In this document: positions 19,986 to 29,968 of the stretch, in pieces
Numbering within the stretch: the first letter of the stretch is position 1
Layout: each line of letters begins with the position of its first letter
DNA from: Phytomonas francai
Taxonomy: Eukaryota > Euglenozoa > Kinetoplastea > Trypanosomatida > Trypanosomatidae
Direction of reading: 5' to 3'
Length of the DNA stretch: 64,000 nt
Assembly (NCBI GenBank): GCA_001766655.1
Contig: MJCC01000003.1
Span: 825,801 to 889,800, forward strand
The notes under the pieces: model-generated
What the model saw: only the letters and a program-made list of their open reading frames with translations
Told to the model about the DNA's origin: nothing
Database searches by the model: none
Position numbers and translations under genes: made by a program

Positions 19986-20646
19986 AATGGATGCAAGACG
20001 TATTTGTATCCTTCAACTTGTATTTACACCAATAAGTATAGATCTAAAAACACAAAGTTAACCAACACAGTGATACACCACCACCAACAAAAAATGGGGC
20101 ACCTAAAAGAGCTTTGAGCTTCTTAAGCCCAGTATAAATCGCCTCAGTTCCTATCGCTGACATGGGAAAATCGAGGATACGAAGAAAAAGGTCATCAAAT
20201 GGGGGAAGAGCATGTGGTTTCGCATTTAGGTTCGAGAAAGGTGAATGGAATAATGATCATTTATTCACACACAAAAATTGCATCCTAACAGAGGTATCCT
20301 CCCTTCTACAGATATCCCGAAAGATATATATATATATATTGGGGATGATATTAGGTTATCCTACAAAATATACATACACGAAAAGGTCCTAGTTCTACTC
20401 CCATTCAAAGTTGGAAACTACTTTGCTGTGAATAAATTTCTCAACAATCGGGTACTTCTACACACTATATCACTAAGAATCGATCGGCATAAACAGAAAA
20501 AGCAATAACGCTATTGGCTAGACAATCAAACGAAACAATGGAAACAACAACTGTAGAGGCGAAAACCGGCTAAAATACTGAGATCCTAGTGATCATCATT
20601 ATAATAAGCATTTGTTTAAACCCACCGACCTCTCTTTTTTTTTTTT
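19986..20646. other. Intergenic region
   Basis: AT-rich spacer with a TA run at about 20324-20339. At 20630-20648 the minus strand carries a run of A followed by GAGAGG starting at the stop codon of the next gene, a purine tract at the very start of its 3' untranslated region. No gene is seen. Confidence 0.5.
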
Positions 20647-21345
20647 TTAGTACTCGCTCGTCATATGTTTCCACTCCGATACGTCTTGGTAGACCATCGG
20701 AATCGACCAGGTCGTCTTCGCGCCCTCACGATTCACGAGCGGCTTCCAATTCCAGAACCGGTCGTAGCGGCTGAATTTCTCCCGCATCTCCGGCCGCATC
20801 CACTGGTCGAGGTAGATCTCGTCCTCCTCGAGCGTCGGCGCGTTCGGCTGGTTCATGACGATTTCCTTGAAGTGCTTCCACCCGGGCTCCGTCCCCATCG
20901 CGCGGTAGCACCCCCAGAGGGTATACCACGCGTAAAAGAAGGTCATCGCCCAGGCCATCCAAAACGTCGGCTTCGACGTCATGTTCAGCCGCATCCCGTA
21001 CTTCGAGGCCATCTCGTCCATCGTACTCTCCCAGGACTCCTCGGTCATCCGAATGCTCTCCTCGCGCGTGTACGGGTACTTCGGGTCGAAGATCTCCTTC
21101 GGGTACTCGAACCACTCGATGTGGGGGTTGAAATCCATCGGGAGGATCGGGTCGTTGTGCGGGATCGCCGGAGGCTGCGCGCCGCCGCCGGAGCCCGGCC
21201 CCGCCCGCGCGATTTCCTTAAATTCGTTCGCGAGAAATCGACGCGGCATCGCCAGCCCCGCCGACGAGGACGAAAAAGACAACCCCAGCGGTGGAATGCC
21301 CCGCCGTAGGATCCATCTCCCGGCAAAGGTCGAGGTTTCCGCCAT
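20647..21345 (-). CDS. Predicted mitochondrial single-span membrane protein
   Basis: A 232-residue protein. The first 45 residues are rich in Arg and Ser with almost no acidic residues, consistent with a mitochondrial targeting sequence. A single hydrophobic, aromatic span (AWAMTFFYAWYTLWGCY, about residues 133-149) separates an N-terminal part rich in Asp, Pro and Tyr from a charged tail rich in Trp. Size, one span and aromatic-rich flanks resemble accessory subunits of respiratory complexes, and a complex I-type accessory subunit is a reasonable guess because a carbonic-anhydrase-like protein of the kind found in complex I is encoded in the same window. I do not recognise the family. The stop codon is followed directly by a purine tract. 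Confidence 0.7.
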   Translation of the reverse strand: MAETSTFAGRWILRRGIPPLGLSFSSSSAGLAMPRRFLANEFKEIARAGPGSGGGAQPPAIPHNDPILPMDFNPHIEWFEYPKEIFDPKYPYTREESIRMTEESWESTMDEMASKYGMRLNMTSKPTFWMAWAMTFFYAWYTLWGCYRAMGTEPGWKHFKEIVMNQPNAPTLEEDEIYLDQWMRPEMREKFSRYDRFWNWKPLVNREGAKTTWSIPMVYQDVSEWKHMTSEY

Positions 21346-21768
21346 CGCAGCGTGCGCGGTATGTCCGTATTAGGCGTGGGGGTATGCTGCTATCGCCGTC
21401 TACCGGGGCTTCCTTCGTCGTACGCTATAATATTGGAATGGGGGTGAATTTGTGTAATCCTCTCGAGGCGGCCGCTCCACGGGTTTACGCTCCGAGCCGT
21501 CCTCCTTGCTCTATCTTTTTCCCTCAAGGATGAATCTAAGCCTAAAACAAAACTCAATACTATCTACAAAGGTCTTAATATACACGCACACACGCAAAAG
21601 AGGACAGAAGAATAATTACGTACCTAAGTTACTACTTGAGAGAAGAAAAGGAAAATAAAGTATGCGATACTTACCATGCTTTTTCGGTAAAATAGACCAA
21701 GTAAATAGCGGGTTTCCCATGGTCCCATCTCTTAATATATTATATAAATATAAATCTATATATCATGC
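21346..21768. other. Intergenic region
   Basis: The part next to the upstream gene start (21346-21530) is moderately GC-rich and may be a long 5' leader; the minus strand has a T-rich stretch ending in AG near 21540-21555. The remainder is AT-rich. No gene is seen. Confidence 0.45.
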
Positions 21769-22875
21769 CTAGGCAAAGCTACTGAGAATGGCCAAAAGCT
21801 CCGTGATATTTTTCTTTCCACACGCCGCGAGCGCTGCTCGCCTCTGTGATTCTAACGTTTTAAGATACTGCAAATTACCCTGCAAGGCTAGGGTGAAGAT
21901 TAGCGGGCACTGCGTGCAAACCGCCTCTGTGCGTTTATCAGCATTTACAACTTCCCCAGGAGAAGAAAAGGGGAGGGGGGCGTTGCCGCCTTTTGCCCCC
22001 TCCAAGACCTCCTTTAGCTTTGAAAATAACCCCCCGCTCGCCCCCCCCTCCGCGGCGGTATCGCCTTCGTGCGAATCCGCTTCGATGCGAGGTTTTTTAG
22101 AGGCCGGAAGAACCTCTTTCGGGGGGTGCTCGCCCACGAGATCGTTTTTTACGGTGTTTGGGGGGTCCACAGAAGGCCTCGGCGTGGGGCCCGGGGCCGC
22201 CTCCGCTTTCGTTTCCAAGGGCGACGCCAAAAACGACGACGACGGCGGCGGCGGATGCGGGCCGCTCTTTTCCTCCTTTTCTTCTTTTTCCCCCCCCTCT
22301 TCCTTTTCGCCCTGGAGGAATTCCCTGACGGCGCGGCGGATGGCCTCGACGGGGCAGCGCAGCCGCGCGGCGACCCCGCGGACCCACCGCCAGAGCCGCA
22401 GCTCCTCCACGAAGGCCCGCCCCTCCAGCCAACCCTCCGCCGTCAACGAAGAAAAAGGAGAGGAAGAAAAAGGAGAAGAAGAAGAAGGAGAAGAAGAAGA
22501 AGGAGAAGAAGAAGAAGGGGAAAAGGACGAGGGAAATTCCTCCGCGAGGGCGCTTGACAGGCGGCGAACCATCTCGAGCACGTGCGCCGCATTACGCAGC
22601 TGCGTAGGGGCGGAGGGGCTCGGCTGAAATTGGATCTCCTGCAGGGAGCAGTAGGGGAGAAGGGAGGAAAAATCCTCTACGGCCCCCGGCTCCTCTTTCG
22701 TTTGAGCACATAGGGCGGAATGTTTGCCCTGAATGAGCGTCGCGTGGGCTTTAAAAATGCCGTAAAGGAGTAGGGCAAGGTCTTTGGGCTGAAATTGAAT
22801 AAGCGACTCGTGGGAGCTGCTGAGGATATCGTTCGCCCACTGCGTAACCGCGGCGCACGTATACGAATTAGTCAT
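21769..22875 (-). CDS. Unrecognised protein with Ser/Pro repeat
   Basis: A 368-residue protein starting at the ATG at 22875; an upstream TTG in frame is not needed. Residues 1-110 are helical. A short tandem repeat at about residues 115-146 alternates SSSSP and SSSPF units. A helical basic segment follows (WRWVRGVAARLRCPVEAIRR), then a Glu/Lys-rich linker, a disordered Pro-rich part and a C-terminal helical domain with a CTQC pair and LQYLKTLESQRRAALAACG. No catalytic motif was identified. The two helical ends flanking a low-complexity middle suggest a scaffold or adaptor, but no function is assigned. Confidence 0.6.
   Translation of the reverse strand: MTNSYTCAAVTQWANDILSSSHESLIQFQPKDLALLLYGIFKAHATLIQGKHSALCAQTKEEPGAVEDFSSLLPYCSLQEIQFQPSPSAPTQLRNAAHVLEMVRRLSSALAEEFPSSFSPSSSSPSSSSPSSSSPFSSSPFSSLTAEGWLEGRAFVEELRLWRWVRGVAARLRCPVEAIRRAVREFLQGEKEEGGEKEEKEEKSGPHPPPPSSSFLASPLETKAEAAPGPTPRPSVDPPNTVKNDLVGEHPPKEVLPASKKPRIEADSHEGDTAAEGGASGGLFSKLKEVLEGAKGGNAPLPFSSPGEVVNADKRTEAVCTQCPLIFTLALQGNLQYLKTLESQRRAALAACGKKNITELLAILSSFA
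22345..22460. other. GC-rich helical segment inside the unknown gene
   Basis: Local high-GC segment encoding the Arg/Trp-rich helix of the preceding protein. It is recorded because it creates long open antisense frames that should not be read as genes. Confidence 0.4.
22441..22530 (+). repeat. Purine-only GAA/GGA repeat (coding, antisense)
   Basis: About 90 bases made almost only of A and G in units close to AGAAGAAGAAGG. Read on the minus strand it encodes the serine/proline repeat of the unrecognised protein. Imperfect 15- to 18-base periodicity points to slippage expansion. Confidence 0.8.
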
Positions 22876-23273
22876 GGTTATCAACCGTAAAGCAGAATTA
22901 GCAACGGTACTCTATTCTTGAACGTTATTGACTCGAACAATGTAAAAGAAAAACTACTCGGATCCTTTAATATTTATAAAATTTTTGGTGTGAGGGGTTA
23001 GAGATTACGGGGGGGGGGGGAAGAACAATAATGTGATCTAATAGCGTTACGCATACAAACAAGGAAAGAGTGTGTTCGTAATTTTATCGAATGATAATGA
23101 AAGTCATTTAAAAGAAAATGAATATCCACCATATCTACGAACCTTCATCCATAAACAAAGTGGCTACTGTATTGCTATTTATTATAAAAACCTCACGACG
23201 ACCATCATCGGGGGGAGGGGGGAGCATAAAAAATGTGATTTAAAATTAGGCGTGATACCATCAAAACCTATTT
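22876..23273. other. Intergenic region
   Basis: AT-rich spacer with a run of about ten G near 23010. A T-rich tract with an AG near 22930 on the minus strand could be the acceptor for the downstream gene. Only a weak 72-codon plus-strand frame is present and it has no protein-like character. Confidence 0.5.
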
Positions 23274-26200
23274 CTAAGCTTCTTCTATAGTTTGTAAGAT
23301 AATAGAGTGTGTGAGCAACCCCACACCTCTTTCCGTAGTTGAAGCTTCAGTGTGGCGCTGAATTAGGATACGCCAAACAATTTCTCGCAGCATTTTTTGA
23401 TGTCTTTCAGCTCTTGATAATGGATTTAATTCCGTATTTTCAATTGGATTCGAGTTAGAAATATTTCTATCTTTAGATGTGCGTAGAACATAATCCCAAA
23501 GTCTGTATAGCACGAAATCATCCAGCATAATATGCTGCGTCAGAGCATTTCGGAATGCTATTGCTTCTTCTTTAGATTCACTAAAAGATGATTCATTGAA
23601 AGAACCATGCGCATCATCCTGAGTTTCCTTTAAACCCTCACGTATGAATGTCTTCTCGGGAAAAAGGGAGAATATTTCCCCGGTTGCATACCAATCAAGA
23701 CTCTTATTCGCTGAAGTGGACACGCTAGTACACTCAGAGGTCATGCAGGCTGCGAGCCAAGGCATGAAACCCCACCAAAATTCACCCGCATCTACCCTAC
23801 TTTCCACTTTAGCCGGAGTAACAGATTTTTGCCCTCTTTTTTCATGATGTGGTCGAAGCCTTTTCTCGTTTCGGAGTTGCAATCTCAGCTTTATTTCGTC
23901 TAAAATAAGGCATCGAAACGCCCATTGAAGGTCGACAGCGGATCTCGACATATCCCCCTGAGAGACGTTATCAAGCAAAACTCCACGAAGCAGTTCTAGA
24001 CGATAAAGAAAATCACCCTCAGAACTCGTAGCCTCCATGCTTCCCTCGTCGTTTTTGCATGTCAAAATTAAACGATTCCACAGCTCTGTTTGTTTCGGTA
24101 GGAAATGCTCCAATGCGATTGCGTAGCTCTTTTCTAAATAGCGAATAATACCCTTCCGTAAAGCGAACCAATCCTCAACAGAGTCATCTACCCGAGATGA
24201 AAATACCCCTGTATGGGGCACATTCTCATAAGATTCTTCCTGTTTACATTCTACTATTGGCGATGATAATGAGCCAAATGCGTGTAGGTGCGTTTTTCCT
24301 TTTTTCGAATTAGTTGTCAAAGTATTTAAGAATAAAAGCTGTGGATATACCACCCATAACGATTGCTCCGCCACCGTCAGAGCAAGCTTGGAACGTATTT
24401 GGGGATTCAATCTTACCGTTTCTATCTCGTGGAGGGGGGCTATAATCTGGATCATAAGCTGCCATAGCTCACGATCATGATAAGGAAGCATCCATAGTCC
24501 CTTTTCAGCGCCCTTTTTGATATTTTCTTCCCGCTGGATCACACCCCACGCGGCGGCGGCGGCTGCGCAGCCAAAAAGCTCCACAAGAGAATCTGTCGAA
24601 CAGCAAACGCGATGAAGGGAGAGCTGCTTGAGAATAAGGCGAAGGGCCACCTTAGTACCATGTCGAAGCGGTAAAAAGCATCGCGAAAAGCGGTCGCGCG
24701 AATCCGCGATTGAAAAAGTGCTAGTATGGGGTACACACGCCGCTTTTCCAACGCGTTTCGTGGTATTTTGAAGTCTCTCGTTCACTGCTCCATCTCCTTT
24801 GGGACGGATGGCGGTGTGAAGGAGCTGCGAGATGAACGATAGCGACCGCGTATGATTTTGATCGCTATCCACTATACCGCATACCAGTCTTACGCAGTCA
24901 TCCAAAACGTCAGTTGACAGCCGTGGCGGCCGACTCCACTTTAAAGTCCACGAAATAAAGGCCAAAAACTGATCGTAGGCTTCAAAACAGGAGTGGGCAT
25001 TATTTTTATTAGTAGTAGTAGTAGAAGTGTCCCCTTCTTCAACACGAAGCCCCACACCTGTATTTATAACCTTCTGTGCGGCGCGCACGACCTCGTTGAT
25101 AAGGGTGCTGGAAAGCGTATAAGGTCGTGTAGACCCCTCCCAGAGTAGACCTTTCTCTTTTCCTTCCCTTTTCCTCTCTTTTTCGTTTTTATTTTCTTCC
25201 TTCTCGTTCGCATTTCCACGTCCAGAAGAAGGGTTCTTTTTATGCCGCGTATTCGTAATGGGTGGGAAAGAGGTTAACAACTTTGAGAAACGCAATAAGA
25301 TTCGCTCTTGTTCGAACTCCTTGAGAAAACCTCGTGGAGAATGATCTTCCTCTTGGTGTTCCGATTTTAAAGTATCTTTTACAGAATAAACGCCATCTTT
25401 ACGGTCTTTGATCGACGCGTTGACAGCTGCGCACGAAATAATCTCCAAGCAGACCTCTAATGCTGCGTTGGTGGGTACCACAGCATCCTCACGCATGGCA
25501 ATAAGCCAGGCTTCCAAAGCTTTCCAGGATTCCTGCAAAGTCATCTTCCTCACGGGCTTTTTCCCATTTGTCTCCGTTTCTTTGCGGTGAGAGCGTAAAA
25601 GAAGGTGGAGGAGGTGCTCGTAGTGATGCCAGGTGAGGTGCACCCCACTCCGCCGGCTGAGCGCCCACGCGAGCTCCCACCCCCCTGCAAACCGCAACGC
25701 ACGAGATAAACGCTCCTGGCCTTGGAGGTCTTCACCTTTTTCCTTTTCATCATTTTTATTTTCTTTTATTTCCTTTAGTACGGAATCCCGCCTGGGATTA
25801 TCTTTGAGAGTACACAGATCCTTTTCCACCTCTGCATCGCGGGACGATCGGCCTCGTGCTCGCGCATCGCGAACTATTACCGCGTATGCGGCGAGCAGAT
25901 CATACGCAGTTTGAAGGGAATCCCCAAAAGGCTCCTTCCAACTCTTTAACGATGCCGTATGCGAACGCGTTTCAAAAGGTAAATCGTTAGTATTCCCCTG
26001 TCCCTCTCCTTCTCGATATCTCTTCTCTGCTTTTATGGATTTCAACCACCTAGAGAGTAATTCCAAAGCATGCTGGACAGTTCGCTCTGGAAGGAGTATT
26101 TGATTCGCTGCGGCGCAATACGTAAGCTCGACAAGGCTTTTTTGTGCATGATAAATTACTTCTCTTTGAGGCTGCCTTGGTTGGCAAGCTAAATCGTTCG

Positions 26201-27152
26201 GCTCTGACGGAGCTCTCGTGGAAGAAGAAAAAGATGGAAGAGAATCCTGGGATTGTCGGGTGGGGCTGCCGTTGTCACCTGCATGGCCTTCCTCGATGAG
26301 ATACGCAGATATTGCAGCCTCCAACAACACCCCGACGACATTCTCCGGATTGCAGTTCGTCTTGTCCTCTGGATCGTTTAGTTTCATCGCCTCATTCTCC
26401 TCGATGTCGACAAGGTCGTTTAAACGATTCTTTTGTAAAACTAAAGGAGAGGACGATATCGATGAAGAGGATTTAATTCGTAGCTTTTTCTTGTTTTGGG
26501 TTGCTTGTGAGGTACGCCTGAGCACCAGGGCGCCAAACCTTTCTCGCCAGCTCTCCTCCGTGGTGTTTAACCCAGCTCGTTTGCCGTTTTTCATCCCGGT
26601 AAATAACGTCTTTTGCGTTTTGTAAGGCCCGCCACGAATATTATTCACCTCCAAACAAAATGAACTCAAAGATAAGGACGACGCATGGTATCCCTCTGCT
26701 GTTTTGTCCTGCTTGGAGAGAAGATCAATAAGTGAGCGGGCGGTAGATTCCGAGTTAGCCTTTTTCCTTTCTTCCCTAGGGAAAGGAAAAGACGACGACA
26801 CTAAAGGGTCTTTCTGTGTGAGTTTTCTAGATAAAGATAGATGTTTTGAATTAGGAAGGTCCGTGTACAAAACTTCGGAAGGTTCTTCTTCATCTGCAGT
26901 GGCATCGCTAATATTATTGTTTAATGCTGGAATCCATAACGAAGAGGGGAGTAGCCGAGGCTGCATCTCGTAAAAGGAGCTCCACTGCCTGTTGGAAACC
27001 AAAAAAGGGATCACAGCATCGTAAGGAAGAACCGTTAGATCATTTCCTGTTCGGATACAAGCTTCAAGCCCCGCTAAGCACGCTTTACAATTCCCAGAGT
27101 GAATTTGCCGTTGGAAATACTGAAAAACGCGTCTTTTAAACGATAGATTCAT
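23274..27152 (-). CDS. Large helical protein, possibly PPR-like; function unknown
   Basis: A 1292-residue protein opening with a basic, hydrophobic N-terminus (MNLSFKRRVFQYFQRQIHSG) that could be a mitochondrial targeting sequence. It is predicted largely helical, with several segments of about 35 residues resembling helical-hairpin repeats, for example around LPERTVQHALELLSRWL, LLAAYAVIVRDARARGR and SWKALEAWLIAMREDAVVP, a style seen in pentatricopeptide or similar organelle RNA-binding proteins. The repeats are too degenerate to count by eye. Charged linkers rich in Lys, Glu and Asn break the helical parts (about residues 450-480 and 640-680). A mitochondrial RNA-metabolism role is an inference from this pattern only. 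Confidence 0.6.
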   Translation of the reverse strand: MNLSFKRRVFQYFQRQIHSGNCKACLAGLEACIRTGNDLTVLPYDAVIPFLVSNRQWSSFYEMQPRLLPSSLWIPALNNNISDATADEEEPSEVLYTDLPNSKHLSLSRKLTQKDPLVSSSFPFPREERKKANSESTARSLIDLLSKQDKTAEGYHASSLSLSSFCLEVNNIRGGPYKTQKTLFTGMKNGKRAGLNTTEESWRERFGALVLRRTSQATQNKKKLRIKSSSSISSSPLVLQKNRLNDLVDIEENEAMKLNDPEDKTNCNPENVVGVLLEAAISAYLIEEGHAGDNGSPTRQSQDSLPSFSSSTRAPSEPNDLACQPRQPQREVIYHAQKSLVELTYCAAANQILLPERTVQHALELLSRWLKSIKAEKRYREGEGQGNTNDLPFETRSHTASLKSWKEPFGDSLQTAYDLLAAYAVIVRDARARGRSSRDAEVEKDLCTLKDNPRRDSVLKEIKENKNDEKEKGEDLQGQERLSRALRFAGGWELAWALSRRSGVHLTWHHYEHLLHLLLRSHRKETETNGKKPVRKMTLQESWKALEAWLIAMREDAVVPTNAALEVCLEIISCAAVNASIKDRKDGVYSVKDTLKSEHQEEDHSPRGFLKEFEQERILLRFSKLLTSFPPITNTRHKKNPSSGRGNANEKEENKNEKERKREGKEKGLLWEGSTRPYTLSSTLINEVVRAAQKVINTGVGLRVEEGDTSTTTTNKNNAHSCFEAYDQFLAFISWTLKWSRPPRLSTDVLDDCVRLVCGIVDSDQNHTRSLSFISQLLHTAIRPKGDGAVNERLQNTTKRVGKAACVPHTSTFSIADSRDRFSRCFLPLRHGTKVALRLILKQLSLHRVCCSTDSLVELFGCAAAAAAWGVIQREENIKKGAEKGLWMLPYHDRELWQLMIQIIAPLHEIETVRLNPQIRSKLALTVAEQSLWVVYPQLLFLNTLTTNSKKGKTHLHAFGSLSSPIVECKQEESYENVPHTGVFSSRVDDSVEDWFALRKGIIRYLEKSYAIALEHFLPKQTELWNRLILTCKNDEGSMEATSSEGDFLYRLELLRGVLLDNVSQGDMSRSAVDLQWAFRCLILDEIKLRLQLRNEKRLRPHHEKRGQKSVTPAKVESRVDAGEFWWGFMPWLAACMTSECTSVSTSANKSLDWYATGEIFSLFPEKTFIREGLKETQDDAHGSFNESSFSESKEEAIAFRNALTQHIMLDDFVLYRLWDYVLRTSKDRNISNSNPIENTELNPLSRAERHQKMLREIVWRILIQRHTEASTTERGVGLLTHSIILQTIEEA

Positions 27153-27230
27153 AACTCACGTAGTAATCGTAAGAATGCCAATACGGCTCACGATAATAGT
27201 TGATTCCAGGAATTTATTATTTTGGGTCAA

Positions 27231-27248
27231 CTCGAAATAAAAGAAAGG
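27231..27248 (-). promoter_or_regulatory. Candidate trans-splice acceptor
   Basis: Minus strand: CTTTCTTTTATTTCG then AG at 27231-27232, giving a 78-base leader before the ATG at 27152. Confidence 0.55.
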
Positions 27249-27796
27249 TACCTATTTATCAATAATAATAAAAAGGAAAAACAATAGCAATAACTAAAGA
27301 ATAAACCTATTGGATGCTGTATATTTTTATATTCAATGTCTAACATCACTTTTTTGCGCTTTTTCCACTTTTTTTTCTTTTTTGCAGTGTTTCTGAACTA
27401 CAGCATGCACCTTAAAATGATATCAACCATAAGGGGAAAAAGAAGAAGAATCAATCAAGATTATTGTGCCTAGAAATGGTATAGCTCGTGTAAAAGCACA
27501 TACATATGGTATTAGAGTAGCATATCGGTTTTGCTAATTCTCTCATTTATGAGTAAGATTAGTGAAGATTCATCTTAGCATGTTGAGGGAAAAAGGCCCA
27601 CACATCTAAACAGAAGGATAACATGATCAAATAAACAAAGAAACGCCCTTACTTTGCATCCAACGCCAATCCAATATCCTTCTTGCCTATAAGCTCAGAG
27701 TTCCTGTGAGACTAACAAGAAGCCACTCTTTGTTTTAGGATATGTTTAGCCTTTATTATCCTTTTCCGCTTTAAATTATCCCTAAGCCATTATCGG
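27249..27796. other. Intergenic region
   Basis: AT-rich spacer with A- and T-runs. No gene or recognisable RNA is seen. Confidence 0.5.
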
Positions 27797-28066
27797 TTAG
27801 CCTCCCATCGCCTGAAGCGCCTCCTTGTCGCGAGTCTCTCGACTTTCCATGATCAACTTCATCACCTCGAAGTTCCGAAAAACACATTTGCGCGCGCAGG
27901 CGTCCATTTTTGTTAGTTTAGCGTCCGCGATCTCTCCCGATGCGAGCTCCTCACGACTTAGATTGCGATCATAGCAGGTATCCCAGCACTGCTCTAACGT
28001 GAGGTTGGAAAACTCCATCTTGCAGTACTGCTCAATCGCCCTCCCAGCTACCATTTGAGCCTGCAT
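27797..28066 (-). CDS. Small TIM chaperone (Tim9/Tim10/Tim8/Tim13 family)
   Basis: An 89-residue protein with the twin CX3C signature that defines the family: C27-WDT-C31 and C57-ARK-C61, separated by 25 residues. Helices before, between and after the cysteines give the usual hairpin held by two disulfides. Small TIMs form hexamers in the mitochondrial intermembrane space and carry hydrophobic carrier and inner-membrane proteins from the TOM complex to the TIM22 machinery. The length is typical and no cleavable presequence is present, as expected for import by the Mia40-type oxidative route. The sequence alone does not tell which paralogue this is. A T-rich tract ending in AG lies within 10 bases of the ATG on the minus strand. 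Confidence 0.85.
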   Translation of the reverse strand: MQAQMVAGRAIEQYCKMEFSNLTLEQCWDTCYDRNLSREELASGEIADAKLTKMDACARKCVFRNFEVMKLIMESRETRDKEALQAMGG

Positions 28067-28898
28067 GGCGTCTAGAATAAAACAAATGATAATAAACTAA
28101 ATAAATATGCCTCTCACAGCAAAATAATAAAAAAATCCCTGTGCTTAAGTGGGGGTAAAGGGATTAATTAATACCTTTGTCGATAAAATAAAACTGCCAA
28201 AAGGTGGGGTATTCGGATTAAAATTAGAAGGATATGATATGGAAAGATCATTTAAAGTGCTTTCAACCCAACTCCTTATCCTTGTGACGGATAAGATGAA
28301 GAACATAAAGGAAATACTACCTTAAATAACTATTCCATAAATTTAACCTATACACTTATTTTATTAAAATTCGCTCCCCTCCTTCTATTCCATGTATGGC
28401 ATAGAAACAGAAAGTAAAATAAAAATATATAAGTATCTTGGCAAAATGCTAATAAGTCTAACATATAAGAAAGTGTGTATACGAGTCCGTCCAAGTCGTG
28501 GTGACAATAATAAAAATAGCCGCAAAGAGTACTCCGTCGGCGAATAATTTTGTGTACTTATTTGCTATACCTTTTCCGCAGAATCGGATGAGCAAAGCAC
28601 ACGAAGCCAACTTCGAACGAGCAGCAATAACAAAGCGTAATGGAGGTTTAAATGGTAAAAAAAATTAAAATCAAGAATTTTAGAAATACCCTGATCAAAT
28701 CAAGAACTTTCCTCACTAAGCAATGTTCGGACTAAAGCTTTAGATGTTTGCGTTTTTTTTAATCCATATATTTCATTTTTTTTTAAATAGGAAAAATGAG
28801 AATAAAAGTAATAGTAATTCGATCGGGTATGCTTGCCCTCTTTTCCTAAAAAAAAATGCTATAATACTTTGTTATCATAATATGTGAATATGCACTAC
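28067..28898. other. Intergenic region
   Basis: AT-rich spacer. A short patch of higher complexity at 28500-28640 contains no usable frame and does not fold into an obvious tRNA. Nothing else is seen. Confidence 0.5.
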
Positions 28899-29600
28899 TT
28901 ACTCAGCCTCAGTCATCGCCTTTTCGTAGGCCTGATCGACGTACTCCCAGTTCACAATTTTCCACAACTCATTTAGGTAATCTGGACGGCGATTCTCGAA
29001 GTCCTTATAGTAGGCGTGCTCCCAGACGTCAATCGTGAAAATCGGGCGGAGTTTTTTTGTAATTGGGCATTCCGCGTTGCTTGTATTCACGATTACCAAC
29101 TCCTTCGAAGTGGAGTCCACGCACAGCCAAGTCCATCCGGAGCCAAAGTTGTTCACTGCAGAGGTCTGAATTTCTTCCTTAAACTTGTCAACATTACCGA
29201 ACTTTTTGCTAATCGCCTCCTCCAGCCTCTTCGGGATCGCTTTGCCGCCTGGGATCAGGCAATTCCAGTAAAAGCTGTGATTAAAGTGCTGCGCAGCCTG
29301 GTTAAACATCACCTTCTTGTCGACTTTGCCGTTTGTAGCGTGGATGATGGCCTCGATGGTCTTTCCCTCCTCACCTTTGGCAAGGCTGTTGAGCTTATCG
29401 ACGTAGGCCTTGTGGTGCTTCATGTAGTGGAGCTCCAGCTGTCGTGGGGAAATCACCGGTTTGATGCCTTCTTTATAATCAAACGGGAGCTTGGGCAGCT
29501 CCGCGGGGTAGGTAAGGGATGGAATGGTCGTAAACCCACGCACACCGCAGCCCCAGACCGCGCGAGCCGTGAAAAGACATGTTACAGGAACGCGATGCAT
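28899..29600 (-). CDS. SODA: Iron superoxide dismutase, mitochondrial type
   Basis: A 233-residue protein converting superoxide to hydrogen peroxide and oxygen. The first 25-30 residues are basic and lack acidic residues, fitting a mitochondrial presequence. Metal ligands are all in place: H58 in the HYMKHHKAYV motif, H108 in NHSFYW, and D191 and H195 in DVWEHAYY. Q104 (AAQHFNHSFYW) sits where Fe-type enzymes carry their signature glutamine, so iron is favoured over manganese. Fe-SODs are characteristic of kinetoplastids, plastids and bacteria; the C-terminal part (VNTSNAECP, RPIFTIDVWEHAYYKDFENRR) resembles, from memory, kinetoplastid mitochondrial enzymes. The symbol follows kinetoplastid usage for the mitochondrial isoform and is tentative. 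Confidence 0.9.
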   Translation of the reverse strand: MHRVPVTCLFTARAVWGCGVRGFTTIPSLTYPAELPKLPFDYKEGIKPVISPRQLELHYMKHHKAYVDKLNSLAKGEEGKTIEAIIHATNGKVDKKVMFNQAAQHFNHSFYWNCLIPGGKAIPKRLEEAISKKFGNVDKFKEEIQTSAVNNFGSGWTWLCVDSTSKELVIVNTSNAECPITKKLRPIFTIDVWEHAYYKDFENRRPDYLNELWKIVNWEYVDQAYEKAMTEAE

Positions 29601-29968
29601 CGCTCTTTATCTCTCTCTTTGTTGATTCGGTTTGTGAAAAGGGATCGAAACTATCCTTCTCTGTGAATACTACTCCTAAGACTACGAAAAGCAGGTAAGC
29701 CTACGCTCAGAATATGCCGGTCACTATGTTTTTGGTTTAAAAAGTAGCTCTAAAGCGGATCGAATTCAGCCCCATTGGGACGCACCAAAAGAAAAATAAG
29801 AAAAAAATGGATTTTGTTAAACACGAAAAGATTCCCCGAATCGCGTGCATGTATGCCGAATAAGAATAAGCGGGTCCTTCGATATTCCCCCAACTACCAC
29901 TCCTTCAATCAACCAACACCTCACTCGTTTTTCTCTTCCCCCCCCCCCCCTCTCTCCTCTTTCTCTCT
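29601..29968. other. Short spacer with purine tract after uL2m
   Basis: Bases 29937-29968 read as pure C/T on the plus strand, so the minus-strand transcript has about 30 purines (AG repeats then a G-run) immediately after the uL2m stop codon. The rest is plain AT-rich spacer and possible leader of the SOD gene. Confidence 0.5.
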
